In this document: positions 1-7,502 of the stretch, piece after piece
How positions within the stretch are numbered: the stretch's first letter is position 1
How the letters are laid out: each line of letters opens with the position of its first letter
DNA from: Streptomyces endophytica
Lineage (GTDB): Bacteria > Actinomycetota > Actinomycetes > Streptomycetales > Streptomycetaceae
Reading direction: 5' to 3'
DNA length: 64,000 bases
NCBI RefSeq assembly: GCF_026153355.1
Contig: NZ_CP110636.1
Location: 1,984,001-2,048,000, forward strand
Made by a program: the position numbers and the translations under genes
Notes under the pieces: model-generated
Databases searched by the model: none
Seen by the model: the letters and a program-made list of their open reading frames with translations, nothing else
Told to the model about the DNA's origin: nothing

Positions 1-829
1 CGAAGACCTCGACGACCTCGTCCTCGACCGTCGCCTCCGGCAGCAGCTCGACCACCGACAGGATCGCCTTGCGCGCCCCGGTGGCCGTCTTGAACCGCGC
101 GTCCGGGTTCGGGTGCACCAGGGACGCCAGCACCTGCCACAACGGCTCCGGTACGCCCTCGGGCGCGTTCGGGATCCCGTCGGCGAAGTGCCCGATCAGC
201 GCCTCCGGATCCGGTTTGACGCCGGTGAGCAGGTAGATCGCGACCAGTCCGACCGCGAACAGGTCGCCGGGGAAGTCCGGTTCGGCGCCCAGCAGCTGCT
301 CCGGCGCGAAGTAACCGGGCGTCCCCACCACGTAGTTGGCCTCGGTCAGCCGCGGCTCGCCCTTGCGCATCGCGATGCCGAAGTCCGACAGCCGCAGATG
401 CGGACGGCCGGTGCCGGTGGCCTCCAGCAGGATGTTCGCCGGCTTGATGTCGCGGTGCACCACGCCCTCGGCGTGCACCGCGGTCAGCCCGGCCAGCAGC
501 TGGTCCAGCAGCGTGCACACGAACCGCGCCGGCAAGGGCCCGTAATCGCCGGTCAGATGGGCCAGCGAGCCGCCGCTCACCAGGTCCATGGTGAACAGCA
601 CCTTGTCGTCGTCCGCCGCCCAGCTCGCCGGGGCCAGCACATGCGGATGGTCGATCCGCAGTGCCTGTTCGCGGACGAAGCGCAGCAGCGTGTGCGCATC
701 GCTCTGCTGGAGCACCTTCGCCGCCACGTAGCGTCGCCGCCGGTGGTCCCAGGCGCGCCAGACCGCGCCCACCCCGCCGCGTCCGATCGGGTCGATCAGC
801 TCGTACCGGCCGGCGAAGATCTCACCCAT
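1..829 (-). CDS. Ser/Thr protein kinase, C-terminal part outside window
   Basis: Reading leftwards from an ATG at 829 the protein opens with a GRYELIDPIGRGG glycine loop, an AAKVL lysine strand, the catalytic loop VHRDIKPANILLE, a DFGIA motif and GTPGYFAPEQ. These are all the Hanks-type kinase landmarks in order. The reading frame is open to the window edge, so at least 276 residues are present and the end is missing. It is a cytoplasmic kinase domain of the eukaryotic-like family; whether a transmembrane or sensor region follows cannot be seen. The start sits 41 bases from the stop of the next leftward gene (HTH protein), so the two are probably co-transcribed. Substrate unknown. Confidence 0.9.
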   Translation of the reverse strand, partial: MGEIFAGRYELIDPIGRGGVGAVWRAWDHRRRRYVAAKVLQQSDAHTLLRFVREQALRIDHPHVLAPASWAADDDKVLFTMDLVSGGSLAHLTGDYGPLPARFVCTLLDQLLAGLTAVHAEGVVHRDIKPANILLEATGTGRPHLRLSDFGIAMRKGEPRLTEANYVVGTPGYFAPEQLLGAEPDFPGDLFAVGLVAIYLLTGVKPDPEALIGHFADGIPNAPEGVPEPLWQVLASLVHPNPDARFKTATGARKAILSVVELLPEATVEDEVVEVF

Positions 830-870
830 TGCGCCCCGTCCGCTTCCTGTACCCGCGAAGTCCCCTGTGG

Positions 871-1419
871 CTAACTCTGGTGCGCCTCGTAGTGGGCGAC
901 CGCGTCCGCGGTGCGACCGGCACCGTAGACCCGGAGGAACTCTGCCAGTTCGGGGTGAGTGGGGGCGAGGGTGTTCGCGGCATCGATGATGTCCCCGGCG
1001 TCGGAGACCGAGCGCAGCAGCGACTGGATCTCGCGGACCACCCGGCGGACCGTGGTCGCCCCCGTCGACGACGTCTGCTGCGCGGTGTTGTTCAGTACCG
1101 AGCCGCCGGCCGTCTTCTTGATCTCGTCCATGCGGTCGGTGGCCTCGGCGGCGCTGACGCTGCCGTCCGCGACCTGGCCCGACAGCTCCTGCAGTGCCTG
1201 GACCCGCTGCACCACGGCCGGGTTGCCTATCTTCGCCCGCTGCCCGCTCATCAGCTGGGAGAGCATCGGGGCCGAGAGCCCGAGCACGGCGGCGAGCCGG
1301 GCCTGGTTGAGACCGAGGTCGTCGATGAGTCGGCGGAACAGCGCGCCCAGAGGCTCCCCGTACCAACTGCGCTGCAGCTCCCGGGCCCGCGCGGTGGCTT
1401 CCTGCTGTGCTGCGTCCAT
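871..1419 (-). CDS. XRE-like helix-turn-helix DNA-binding protein
   Basis: 182 residues. Residues about 25-62 ([16 protein letters not shown]...[15 protein letters not shown]) have the shape of a Cro/CI-type helix-turn-helix, with the turn at [15 protein letters not shown]. The rest is helical with no recognisable domain. The ATG at 1419 is preceded by a GGGGAGA ribosome site. It lies immediately upstream of a Ser/Thr kinase on the same strand, a pairing that suggests a kinase-regulated transcription factor, but that is inference. Target genes unknown. Confidence 0.75.
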   Translation of the reverse strand: MDAAQQEATARARELQRSWYGEPLGALFRRLIDDLGLNQARLAAVLGLSAPMLSQLMSGQRAKIGNPAVVQRVQALQELSGQVADGSVSAAEATDRMDEIKKTAGGSVLNNTAQQTSSTGATTVRRVVREIQSLLRSVSDAGDIIDAANTLAPTHPELAEFLRVYGAGRTADAVAHYEAHQS

Positions 1420-1546
1420 ACCGTCTCCCCTGTCTCCCCGATCGCTTCGCTGCCGCGAATCTCGCGAAGCATCCTACGGAGAGCGACGGGGTGCGGCGAT
1501 ACCCGGTCGGGAAAGCGCCCGGACACCGGGTACCCTGGTGCGCGAA

Positions 1547-1619
1547 GGGGCCTTAGCTCAGTTGGTAGAGCGCTGTCTTTGCATGGCAGATGTCAGGGGT
1601 TCGACTCCCCTAGGCTCCA
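1547..1619 (+). tRNA. tRNA-Ala (anticodon TGC)
   Basis: 73 bases that fold as a complete cloverleaf. The acceptor stem GGGGCCT pairs with AGGCTCC and includes the G3:U70 wobble pair that defines alanine tRNAs. The anticodon loop TTTGCAT carries TGC, and the T loop is GGTTCGACTCC. The 3' CCA is not encoded (CCAC follows), as is usual in many actinobacterial tRNA genes. Confidence 0.97.
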
Positions 1620-1625
1620 CTCCCC

Positions 1626-1668
1626 AAACCCTTCCGGTCGGCGTCATCGCTGGTCAGAAGGGTTTTTT
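1626..1668 (+). terminator. Terminator after tRNA-Ala
   Basis: Inverted repeat AAACCCTTC (1626-1634) and GAAGGGTTT (1657-1665), followed by a run of T. It sits 7 bases beyond the tRNA, as expected for an intrinsic terminator. The loop is long (22 bases). Confidence 0.7.
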
Positions 1669-1807
1669 GCTGCGCTGGGGGATTGACGGGCCATCATCGC
1701 CGTCCGCGCGTGCGGGGCCGGCGGACGCCGGCAGGCGAACGGGCCGCGCCCGCCGCCCCGCGGACGGGGTGGGGACGCGGCCCGGTGTGCTGTGGCGGGG
1801 CCCGGCG

Positions 1808-2521
1808 TCAGGGCGTGCTGCCGCCTCCGCGCTCATCGGCCTCTTCCTGCTTGGCCTGGACCTCGGGATCGAGCGCGGCACCTTCGCTGCCGTCGACCGC
1901 GCTCAGCCGGCCGCGGTCGCCGACCTCGGTGGGGGCCGGGGGCTCGACCAGCCAGTCCGGGTTGGCCTGCTTGTCCCACCACTTCCAGGCGACGACCGCA
2001 CCGGCGGCCAGGACGCCCAGCACGGTGAGGCGCTTGACGAGCTTGCCCCGCCGGGCGCGGCGGCTGTGCTTCTTCTGGAGCTTGGCGATCTCCTTGGCGG
2101 TCACCTGGCCGCGCAGCGCGGCGAGCGCGGCGGTACCGCGGGCCACGGCTTCCTCGCGTACCGGATCGGCCGCGGCGCGGGCACTGCTCACGGCGTGCTC
2201 CAGCCGTGGTGCGGTGTAGTCGGCGGCCTGGCGGGCCGCCTTGCGGGTCCGGCGCGCCGCCCGGTTCGCCGCCGCGTCCACCTTGGGCGGCAGGGCGCCG
2301 CGGGCGTGCTCGATGCGCGGCTGCAGATGGGCGTCGTACTGCACACGGGCCTGGTGGGCGGCCTCGGCCACCTTGGGGGCCATGCGCGTACGGGCCTCGT
2401 GCGCGTAGTGCACGGCGGCATCCTTGGCCGTACCGGCATACGGAGCCACCGCCTCCGCGGCGTGCCGCACGCTGTCCCTGGCCGAACTGGTCGCGGTGCG
2501 CACGCTGTCCTTGCGGGTCAC
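1808..2521 (-). CDS. DUF5324-type protein, helical with one membrane segment
   Basis: 237 residues from the GTG at 2521 (protein begins [12 protein letters not shown]). I chose it over the upstream ATG at 2611 because GAGGAGGAT lies just before it. The first 150 residues are alanine/arginine-rich and probably one long amphipathic helix bundle (repeats of AR-x-AA). A single hydrophobic segment [18 protein letters not shown] follows near residue 180, and the tail is acidic. This matches the streptomycete DUF5324 family, whose role is unknown. It has a stand-alone position between tRNA-Ala and the cyclophilin gene and is divergent from the latter. Confidence 0.7.
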   Translation of the reverse strand: MTRKDSVRTATSSARDSVRHAAEAVAPYAGTAKDAAVHYAHEARTRMAPKVAEAAHQARVQYDAHLQPRIEHARGALPPKVDAAANRAARRTRKAARQAADYTAPRLEHAVSSARAAADPVREEAVARGTAALAALRGQVTAKEIAKLQKKHSRRARRGKLVKRLTVLGVLAAGAVVAWKWWDKQANPDWLVEPPAPTEVGDRGRLSAVDGSEGAALDPEVQAKQEEADERGGGSTP

Positions 2522-2821
2522 GGGATCCTCCTCCTCGGTGGCGTGTCCGGGGGCTCGGGGGGTCGGTTCCCCTTGTCTGCTATGTCGCCTGTCCACCCGT
2601 TGGAAGATCATGCCCGTTCACGCGACATACGGCATGCGCAGGGTGGCATACGGGTCAATACCGGACACTTCCGGAGCTCTGTGGACGACGATGCCACGCT
2701 TTGCCGCCGACCGCGCCCGAAATCAGTGCGAAGCCCGGTAAGAGGTGGTGGTCCGGCGACGGGAGGGGTTCTTCGTGCGAGGATCGGGGGCCCGTCAGCA
2801 AAGACTCATGGAAGGTTGATC

Positions 2822-3348
2822 GTGGCTGAGCAGCTGTACGCCACCCTGAAGACGAACCAGGGCGACATCGAGATTCGGCTCCTGCCGAACCACGCACCCA
2901 AGACGGTCAAGAACTTCGTCGAGCTCGCCACGGGTGAGCGGGAGTGGACGAACCCGGAGACCGGGCAGAAGACCACCGCCCCGCTGTACAACGGCACCGT
3001 CTTCCACCGGGTGATCAGCGGCTTCATGATCCAGGGCGGCGACCCGCTCGGCAACGGCACCGGCGGCCGGGCTACGAGTTCGGCGACGAGTTCCACCCCG
3101 ACCTGGCCTTCGACAAGCCGTACCTGCTGGCCATGGCCAACGCCGGCCCGGGCACCAACGGCTCCCAGTTCTTCGTCACGGTCTCCCCGACCGCCTGGCT
3201 GACCGGCAAGCACACCATCTTCGGTGAGGTCAGCAACGAGGCCAGCAAGAAGGTCGTGGACGCCATCGCCACCACCCAGACCAACCCGCGCACCGACCGT
3301 CCGGTCCAGGACGTGGTGATCGAGTCGGTGGTCGTCGAGACCCGCTGA
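2822..3348 (+). CDS. ppiA: Cyclophilin-type peptidyl-prolyl cis-trans isomerase (frameshift as read)
   Basis: Catalyses cis-trans isomerisation of Xaa-Pro bonds during folding in the cytoplasm. The first half ([32 protein letters not shown]...[22 protein letters not shown]) and second half ([13 protein letters not shown]...[27 protein letters not shown]) are both textbook cyclophilin A sequence but lie in different frames. One base is missing at about 3065-3070 in a GGCGGCC run, where the family has [12 protein letters not shown]. The catalytic FHRVI arginine and the SQFFVT stretch are intact. GTG start with GGAAGG upstream. A sequencing indel is far more likely than decay. The full length would be about 175 residues, as in the family. 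Confidence 0.92.
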
Positions 3349-3373
3349 CCCGCGGTGCCGCCGGGCCCGGCCC

Positions 3374-3419
3374 GGGAACCATTGCGCCCCGGTCCCGTCC
3401 GGGGAACCATTGCGCCCCG
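3374..3419. repeat. Short direct repeat, two 18-bp copies
   Basis: GGGAACCATTGCGCCCCG occurs at 3374-3391 and again at 3402-3419, 28 bases apart, in the gap after the cyclophilin gene. The second copy runs into the terminator-like hairpin. No function is evident. Confidence 0.7.
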
Positions 3420-3442
3420 CCTGGACGTAAATCAGGCGGGGC
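3414..3442 (+). terminator. Hairpin terminator after cyclophilin gene
   Basis: Perfect 10-bp inverted repeat GCCCCGCCTG (3414-3423) and CAGGCGGGGC (3433-3442) with a 9-base AT-richer loop, 65 bases past the cyclophilin stop. There is no T tract, which is common for terminators in very GC-rich genomes. Confidence 0.6.
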
Positions 3443-3551
3443 CCGCAGCTCGTCCAGGGGTGGTAGGCGGGCGGCGGGCGGGAGGGGCGGTGTGTTGTGA
3501 TGCCCGTGTTTCGATGCCGCCCGGTGGACATTGAAGAGGACGAGGGGACCG

Positions 3552-4469
3552 ATGGACCAGGTGCCAGGCAGCCCGCAGGAGCCGCAGGACGCGCGGGGCG
3601 ACGACGGCCTGCCCGGCTGCTACCGCCACCCGGACCGTCCCAGCGGCATCCGCTGTACCCGGTGCAACCGCCCGATCTGCCCTGAGTGCATGGTCAGCGC
3701 CTCGGTCGGGTTCCAGTGCCCGGACTGCGTACGCGGCGGCAGCGGCACCGGCCATTCCCCGCGGGCGACCGCCCCGCGCACGCTCGCGGGCGGCACGGTC
3801 GCGGCCGACCGGCGGCTGATCACCAAGATCCTGCTGGGGCTGAACGCCGCGGTGTTCGTGGCCGTGCTGGCAACCGGCGGCCCGACGAGCCCGCTGCCCG
3901 ACCGGCTCGACCTGCTGGGCCTGGCCTTCGACCCGTCCCGCTACCAGCTCGTCGGGGTCGCCGAGGGCGAGTGGTACCGCCTGCTGACCGCGATGTTCCT
4001 GCACCAGCAGGTCGCACACATCGCGTTCAACATGCTCTCGCTGTGGTGGCTGGGCCCACCGCTGGAAGCGGCGCTCGGCCGGCTGCGGTTCACCGCGCTG
4101 TACCTGCTCTCCGGCCTGGGCGGCAGCGCCCTGTCGTACCTCCTCGCCGCCCAGAACCAGCCCTCGCTGGGTGCCTCCGGCGCGATCTTCGGGCTGCTGG
4201 GGGCGACCGCGGTGCTGATGCGCCGGCTGAACTACGACATGAAGCCGGTGCTGATCCTGCTCGCCCTCAACCTGGGCTTCACGTTCCTGTGGCCGCACAT
4301 CGCCTGGCAGGCGCACGTCGGCGGGCTGATCGTGGGCGCCGCGGTGGCGTTCGGGATGGTGCACGCACCGCGTGACCGCCGGAACGCGGTGCATGTGGCG
4401 ACGTGTGCGGTGGCGGTGCTGGCGATCGCCGCGGTGGTGTGGGTACGGACCCTCCAGCTGGTGGGCTGA
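3552..4469 (+). CDS. Rhomboid family intramembrane serine protease with N-terminal zinc-binding region
   Basis: 305 residues from the ATG at 3552 (GAGGGG at 3542-3547). Residues 23-59 carry four CxxC-like pairs (CTRC, CPEC, CPDC plus C23), a probable zinc ribbon/B-box-like module. From residue 90 on there are six to seven membrane helices with the rhomboid signatures H156xxxN160, catalytic Ser209 in LGASGAIFG and catalytic His255 in AHVGG. The enzyme cleaves transmembrane substrates within the bilayer; the substrate is unknown. The position next to crgA and ppiA is conserved in Streptomyces. Confidence 0.92.
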   Translation: MDQVPGSPQEPQDARGDDGLPGCYRHPDRPSGIRCTRCNRPICPECMVSASVGFQCPDCVRGGSGTGHSPRATAPRTLAGGTVAADRRLITKILLGLNAAVFVAVLATGGPTSPLPDRLDLLGLAFDPSRYQLVGVAEGEWYRLLTAMFLHQQVAHIAFNMLSLWWLGPPLEAALGRLRFTALYLLSGLGGSALSYLLAAQNQPSLGASGAIFGLLGATAVLMRRLNYDMKPVLILLALNLGFTFLWPHIAWQAHVGGLIVGAAVAFGMVHAPRDRRNAVHVATCAVAVLAIAAVVWVRTLQLVG

Positions 4470-4496
4470 GGGCCGTCACCCACACGTTGTCCACAG

Positions 4497-4687
4497 TGCG
4501 TGGCCGATCTTGTGCAAGCTGTGCGGAACTCTGCTTCCGGACCGCTGTGACCTGCGTTTCCGCAGGAAGGAGCGGGGAGGGGACGGCCGGGGCCGAGGGC
4601 CCGGCCGATCACACCGGCGTCAACCGCCGGAGGGTTATCCACAGATCTTCTGAAGTTTTCCCCGGCTGTGGATAACCGTGTGGATGG
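4497..4687. promoter_or_regulatory. Cluster of four DnaA boxes in rhomboid-crgA intergenic region
   Basis: Four nonamers match the streptomycete DnaA-box consensus YYRTCCACA: TTGTCCACA at 4497-4505 (+), TTATCCACA at 4635-4643 (+), its reverse complement at 4667-4675, and the reverse complement of CCATCCACA at 4679-4687. The middle two face each other as an 11-bp inverted repeat GTTATCCACAG/CTGTGGATAAC. Clusters of DnaA boxes away from oriC are known to titrate DnaA in Streptomyces. That this one does so is inference. Confidence 0.75.
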
Positions 4688-4705
4688 CCTTGGGCAGGGC
4701 TTGCG

Positions 4706-4960
4706 CTACTTCCACTGAGTGGATACGCCGAAGCCCACCGCGATGAAGCCGAAGCCGCAGACGATGTTCCAGTTGCCCATGGCCGCGATCGGCAGATCGC
4801 CCTCGGACACGTAGAACAACACGATCCACACAAGACCGATCAGGAACATCGCCAGCATCACAGGCGCCACCCAACCCCGACCGGAGTTCATCTTCAGGTT
4901 GGTGGTCTTCGCCGGCGGCGGCGTGAAATCGTCCTTCTTGCGGATCCGTGACTTCGGCAC
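4706..4960 (-). CDS. crgA: Cell division protein CrgA
   Basis: 84 residues from a GTG at 4960 with AGGAGAG upstream; starts [16 protein letters not shown]. There are two transmembrane helices (about 30-52 and 62-79), with [17 protein letters not shown] near the end as in all CrgA proteins. CrgA is a small membrane protein at division sites that modulates FtsZ-ring assembly and recruits septal wall enzymes in actinobacteria. Divergent from the DUF881 gene. Length and sequence are normal for the family. Confidence 0.96.
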   Translation of the reverse strand: MPKSRIRKKDDFTPPPAKTTNLKMNSGRGWVAPVMLAMFLIGLVWIVLFYVSEGDLPIAAMGNWNIVCGFGFIAVGFGVSTQWK

Positions 4961-5081
4961 GAGGAACTCTCCTGTCGATGCGCTGCGGTGTGCGCCGGGC
5001 GCGGACGCGATGGGGTCGGATTCCTTTCCCGGGCGTCCGTTAGCGTAGTGCTTCCGCGGCGTCGTAAGGAGTAAGGGTACG

Positions 5082-5852
5082 TTGAGCAATCCCGCCGACC
5101 CCTCCGGCCTTCCCCGCCGTGCCCGTCTGCGGCCCGTCCGGCTGCTGACGCTCGTGGTCTTCGCGCTCGCCGGGCTGCTGTTCTGGCTGAGTTTCGACAC
5201 CGCGCGGGGCACCAACCTGCGCTCCGACGACTCCATGCTGCGCCTCTCCGACCTCATCCAGGAACGCAGCCACAAGAACGGTGTCCAGGACGACCGCAAC
5301 GCCACCCTGCGCGAGGAGGTCGACGGCCTCGCCCGGCGCGACAACGGCAGCTCCAAGGCCGAGGACGCCAAGCTGCGGGCGCTGGAGAAGAACGCCGGCA
5401 CCAAGCCGGTGTCCGGCCAGGGCGTGACGGTGACGCTCATGGACGCCCCGCCGAACGCCACCGCCAAGATCCCCGGCGTCCCCGAGCCGCAGCCCAACGA
5501 CCTGGTCATCCACCAGCAGGACCTCCAGGCCGTGGTCAACGCCCTGTGGCACGGCGGTGCCAAGGGCATCAAGGTCATGGACCAGCGGCTGATCTCCACC
5601 AGCGCGGTCCGCTGCGTCGGCAACACCCTGATCCTCCAGGGCCGGGTCTACTCCCCGCCGTACAAGATCACCGCGGTTGGCGACCGCGAGGCGCTCAACA
5701 ACGCGCTGACCGCCTCCCCCGCCATCCAGAACTACCTGCAGTACGTCAACGCCTACGGCCTGGGCTGGAAAGTCGACCAGCGCGAGGCGGTGACTCTGCC
5801 CGGCTACTCCGGCACAGTGGATCTCCATTACGCACAGCCTGTGAAGCCGTAA
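5082..5852 (+). CDS. DUF881 family membrane-anchored protein
   Basis: 256 residues from a TTG start (MSNPADPSG...); AAGGAG at 5066-5071 supports it. One transmembrane helix at about residues 18-37 ([19 protein letters not shown]) is followed by an extracytoplasmic region. That region has a helical stretch (residues 45-110, coiled-coil-like heptads, [20 protein letters not shown]) and then the DUF881 fold with [12 protein letters not shown] and [17 protein letters not shown]. The family sits beside crgA and sortases in many Actinobacteria; its biochemical role is not established. First of a rightward set continuing into the sortases. Confidence 0.88.
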   Translation: MSNPADPSGLPRRARLRPVRLLTLVVFALAGLLFWLSFDTARGTNLRSDDSMLRLSDLIQERSHKNGVQDDRNATLREEVDGLARRDNGSSKAEDAKLRALEKNAGTKPVSGQGVTVTLMDAPPNATAKIPGVPEPQPNDLVIHQQDLQAVVNALWHGGAKGIKVMDQRLISTSAVRCVGNTLILQGRVYSPPYKITAVGDREALNNALTASPAIQNYLQYVNAYGLGWKVDQREAVTLPGYSGTVDLHYAQPVKP

Positions 5853-5887
5853 GCCGTGCCCGCGGGCCGGCGGGAGGGGCGGGCCGG

Positions 5888-6609
5888 ATGACGCTGCGGA
5901 GCCGGACGACGGCGCGATGGATCGTACGGACGCTCAGCGAGATCTGCCTCACCGCCGGCGCACTGATCGTCCTCTTCGTGGTCTACCTGCTCTTCTGGAC
6001 CGGCGTACGGGCCGACAGCGCCATGGACGGCGAGATCGGCAAGCTCCACGACCGGTGGTCGTCCGGAGCGGCGGCCGCCCCCGACCGCACACCGGCGCCC
6101 GGCGAGAGCCCCACCCAGGCCCCACCGCCCCGCCGCTACCGGGCGGGCGACTCCTTCGCCGTGATGTACATCCCGCGCTTCGGCGCCGACTGGGCCAAGC
6201 CCGTCCTGGAAGGCACCGCGACCGGCACCCTCCAGCGCGGCCTCGGCCACTACGCCCGCACTGCGCGCCTCGGCGACCTCGGCAACTTCGCCGTGGCCGG
6301 CCACCGCCGCACGTACGGCGACCCGTTCAAGGACTTCCCGAGCTGCGGCCCGGGGACGCGGTGGTCCTGAGCGACGGCACGACCTGGTTCACCTACCGCA
6401 TCGACAACCGCCCGTACACGACGCTGCCGAGCGACATCGGCGTGATCGACCCGGTGCCGCGGAAGTCCGGCTTCAACGGCCCGGGCCGCTACCTCACGCT
6501 GACCACCTGCGAACCGGAGTGGGGCCACAGCCACCGGCTGATCGCCTGGGCCCATCTGGATTCCACCCAACCCGTCGCCCAGGGAAGGCCGTCGGCTTTG
6601 ACCGGCTGA
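5888..6609 (+). CDS. Class E sortase, copy 1 (frameshift as read)
   Basis: Cysteine transpeptidase that anchors surface proteins to peptidoglycan. The N-terminal half in one frame has a membrane helix at about residues 18-38 (LTAGALIVLFVVYLLFWTGV), the sortase strand FAVMYIPRFGADWAKPVLEGT and the catalytic histidine in VAGHRRTYGDPF. The other frame continues with LRPGDAVVLSDG, the catalytic cysteine in YLTLTTCEPEW and the arginine in SHRLIAWA. One base is missing near 6338-6341 (CCC run, where family sequence would read KDFPELRPGD). ATG start 36 bases after the DUF881 stop. All three catalytic residues are present, so a sequencing error is likely. Confidence 0.9.
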
Positions 6610-6690
6610 CCCACCCGCCCCCGCCCTCGCCCCTTACTCTGGTGTCGCAATCGACATCGTCATCGGCATCGGCAAGGGGACAGCGACAGC

Positions 6691-6864
6691 ATGTACGGCT
6701 GGATCTGGCGGCATCTGCCGGGCAACACATGGGTCAAGGCGCTGATTTCCATGGTGCTCGTACTGGCGGTCGTCTTCGTGCTCTTCCAGTACGTCTTTCC
6801 GTGGGCGGAGCCGCTGCTGCCCTTCAATGACGTCACTGTCGACGAAGGGATGGCTGCCCTCTGA
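6691..6864 (+). CDS. 57-residue single-pass membrane protein
   Basis: Starts MYGWIWRHLPGNTWVKAL and ends DEGMAAL, with one strong membrane helix (residues about 16-36, VKALISMVLVLAVVFVLFQYVF) and a short polar tail. AAGGGGA sits 10 bases before the ATG. The TGA overlaps the ATG of pabA by one base, so it is translationally coupled to it. No domain recognised and function unknown. Its position between a class E sortase and pabA suggests a conserved accessory membrane peptide. Confidence 0.75.
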   Translation: MYGWIWRHLPGNTWVKALISMVLVLAVVFVLFQYVFPWAEPLLPFNDVTVDEGMAAL

Positions 6865-7502
6865 TGACCGCACGGATTCTCGTCGTCGACAACTACGACA
6901 GCTTCGTCTTCAACCTCGTCCAGTACCTCTACCAGCTCGGTGCCGAGTGTGAGGTGCTGCGCAACGACGAGGTCGCGCCACGGCACGCCCAGGACGGCTT
7001 CGACGGCGTACTGCTCTCGCCCGGCCCCGGTACCCCCGAGCAGGCCGGCGTCTGCGTCGACATGGTCCGGCACTGCGCGGACACCGGCGTCCCGGTCTTC
7101 GGCGTCTGCCTGGGCATGCAGTCGATGGCGGTGGCCTACGGCGGGGTGGTGGACCGGGCGCCCGAGCTGCTGCACGGCAAGACCTCCCTCGTCGAGCACG
7201 GCGGCAAAGGCGTCTTCGCCGGACTGCCCTCGCCGTTCACCGCCACCCGCTACCACTCGCTGGCCGCCGAACCCGCCACCGTCCCGGACGCACTGGAGGT
7301 CACGGCCCGCACGCACGACGGCATCATCATGGGCCTGCGGCACCGCCAACTCCCGGTCGAGGGCGTACAGTTCCACCCCGAGTCGGTGCTGACGGAGTGG
7401 GGACACCGGATGCTGGCCAACTGGCTCGTCGAATGCGGCGACGCAGGAGCAGTGGAGCGCTCGACGGGGCTTGCCCCGGTGGTCGGCAAGGCCGGCGCGT
7501 GA
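6864..7502 (+). CDS. pabA: Aminodeoxychorismate/anthranilate synthase glutamine amidotransferase subunit
   Basis: 212 residues, the normal length for the type 1 glutamine amidotransferase. It releases ammonia from glutamine for 4-amino-4-deoxychorismate (folate) or anthranilate (tryptophan) synthesis. Visible landmarks are VDNYDSFVFNL at the start, LLSPGPGTPEQAG, the nucleophile Cys82 in GVCLGMQSM, and the His171/Glu173 pair in VQFHPESVLTEWG. A partner chorismate-binding subunit is not in the window. Overlaps the small membrane gene upstream (TGATG) and the next sortase downstream (GTGA). Confidence 0.93.
   Translation: MTARILVVDNYDSFVFNLVQYLYQLGAECEVLRNDEVAPRHAQDGFDGVLLSPGPGTPEQAGVCVDMVRHCADTGVPVFGVCLGMQSMAVAYGGVVDRAPELLHGKTSLVEHGGKGVFAGLPSPFTATRYHSLAAEPATVPDALEVTARTHDGIIMGLRHRQLPVEGVQFHPESVLTEWGHRMLANWLVECGDAGAVERSTGLAPVVGKAGA

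Noticed and set aside
959..3202. 747-residue rightward open frame over tRNA-Ala and the DUF5324 gene
   Set aside because: It runs through a tRNA and antisense to a real gene with Arg/Gly-rich composition; only its last part is genuine cyclophilin sequence.
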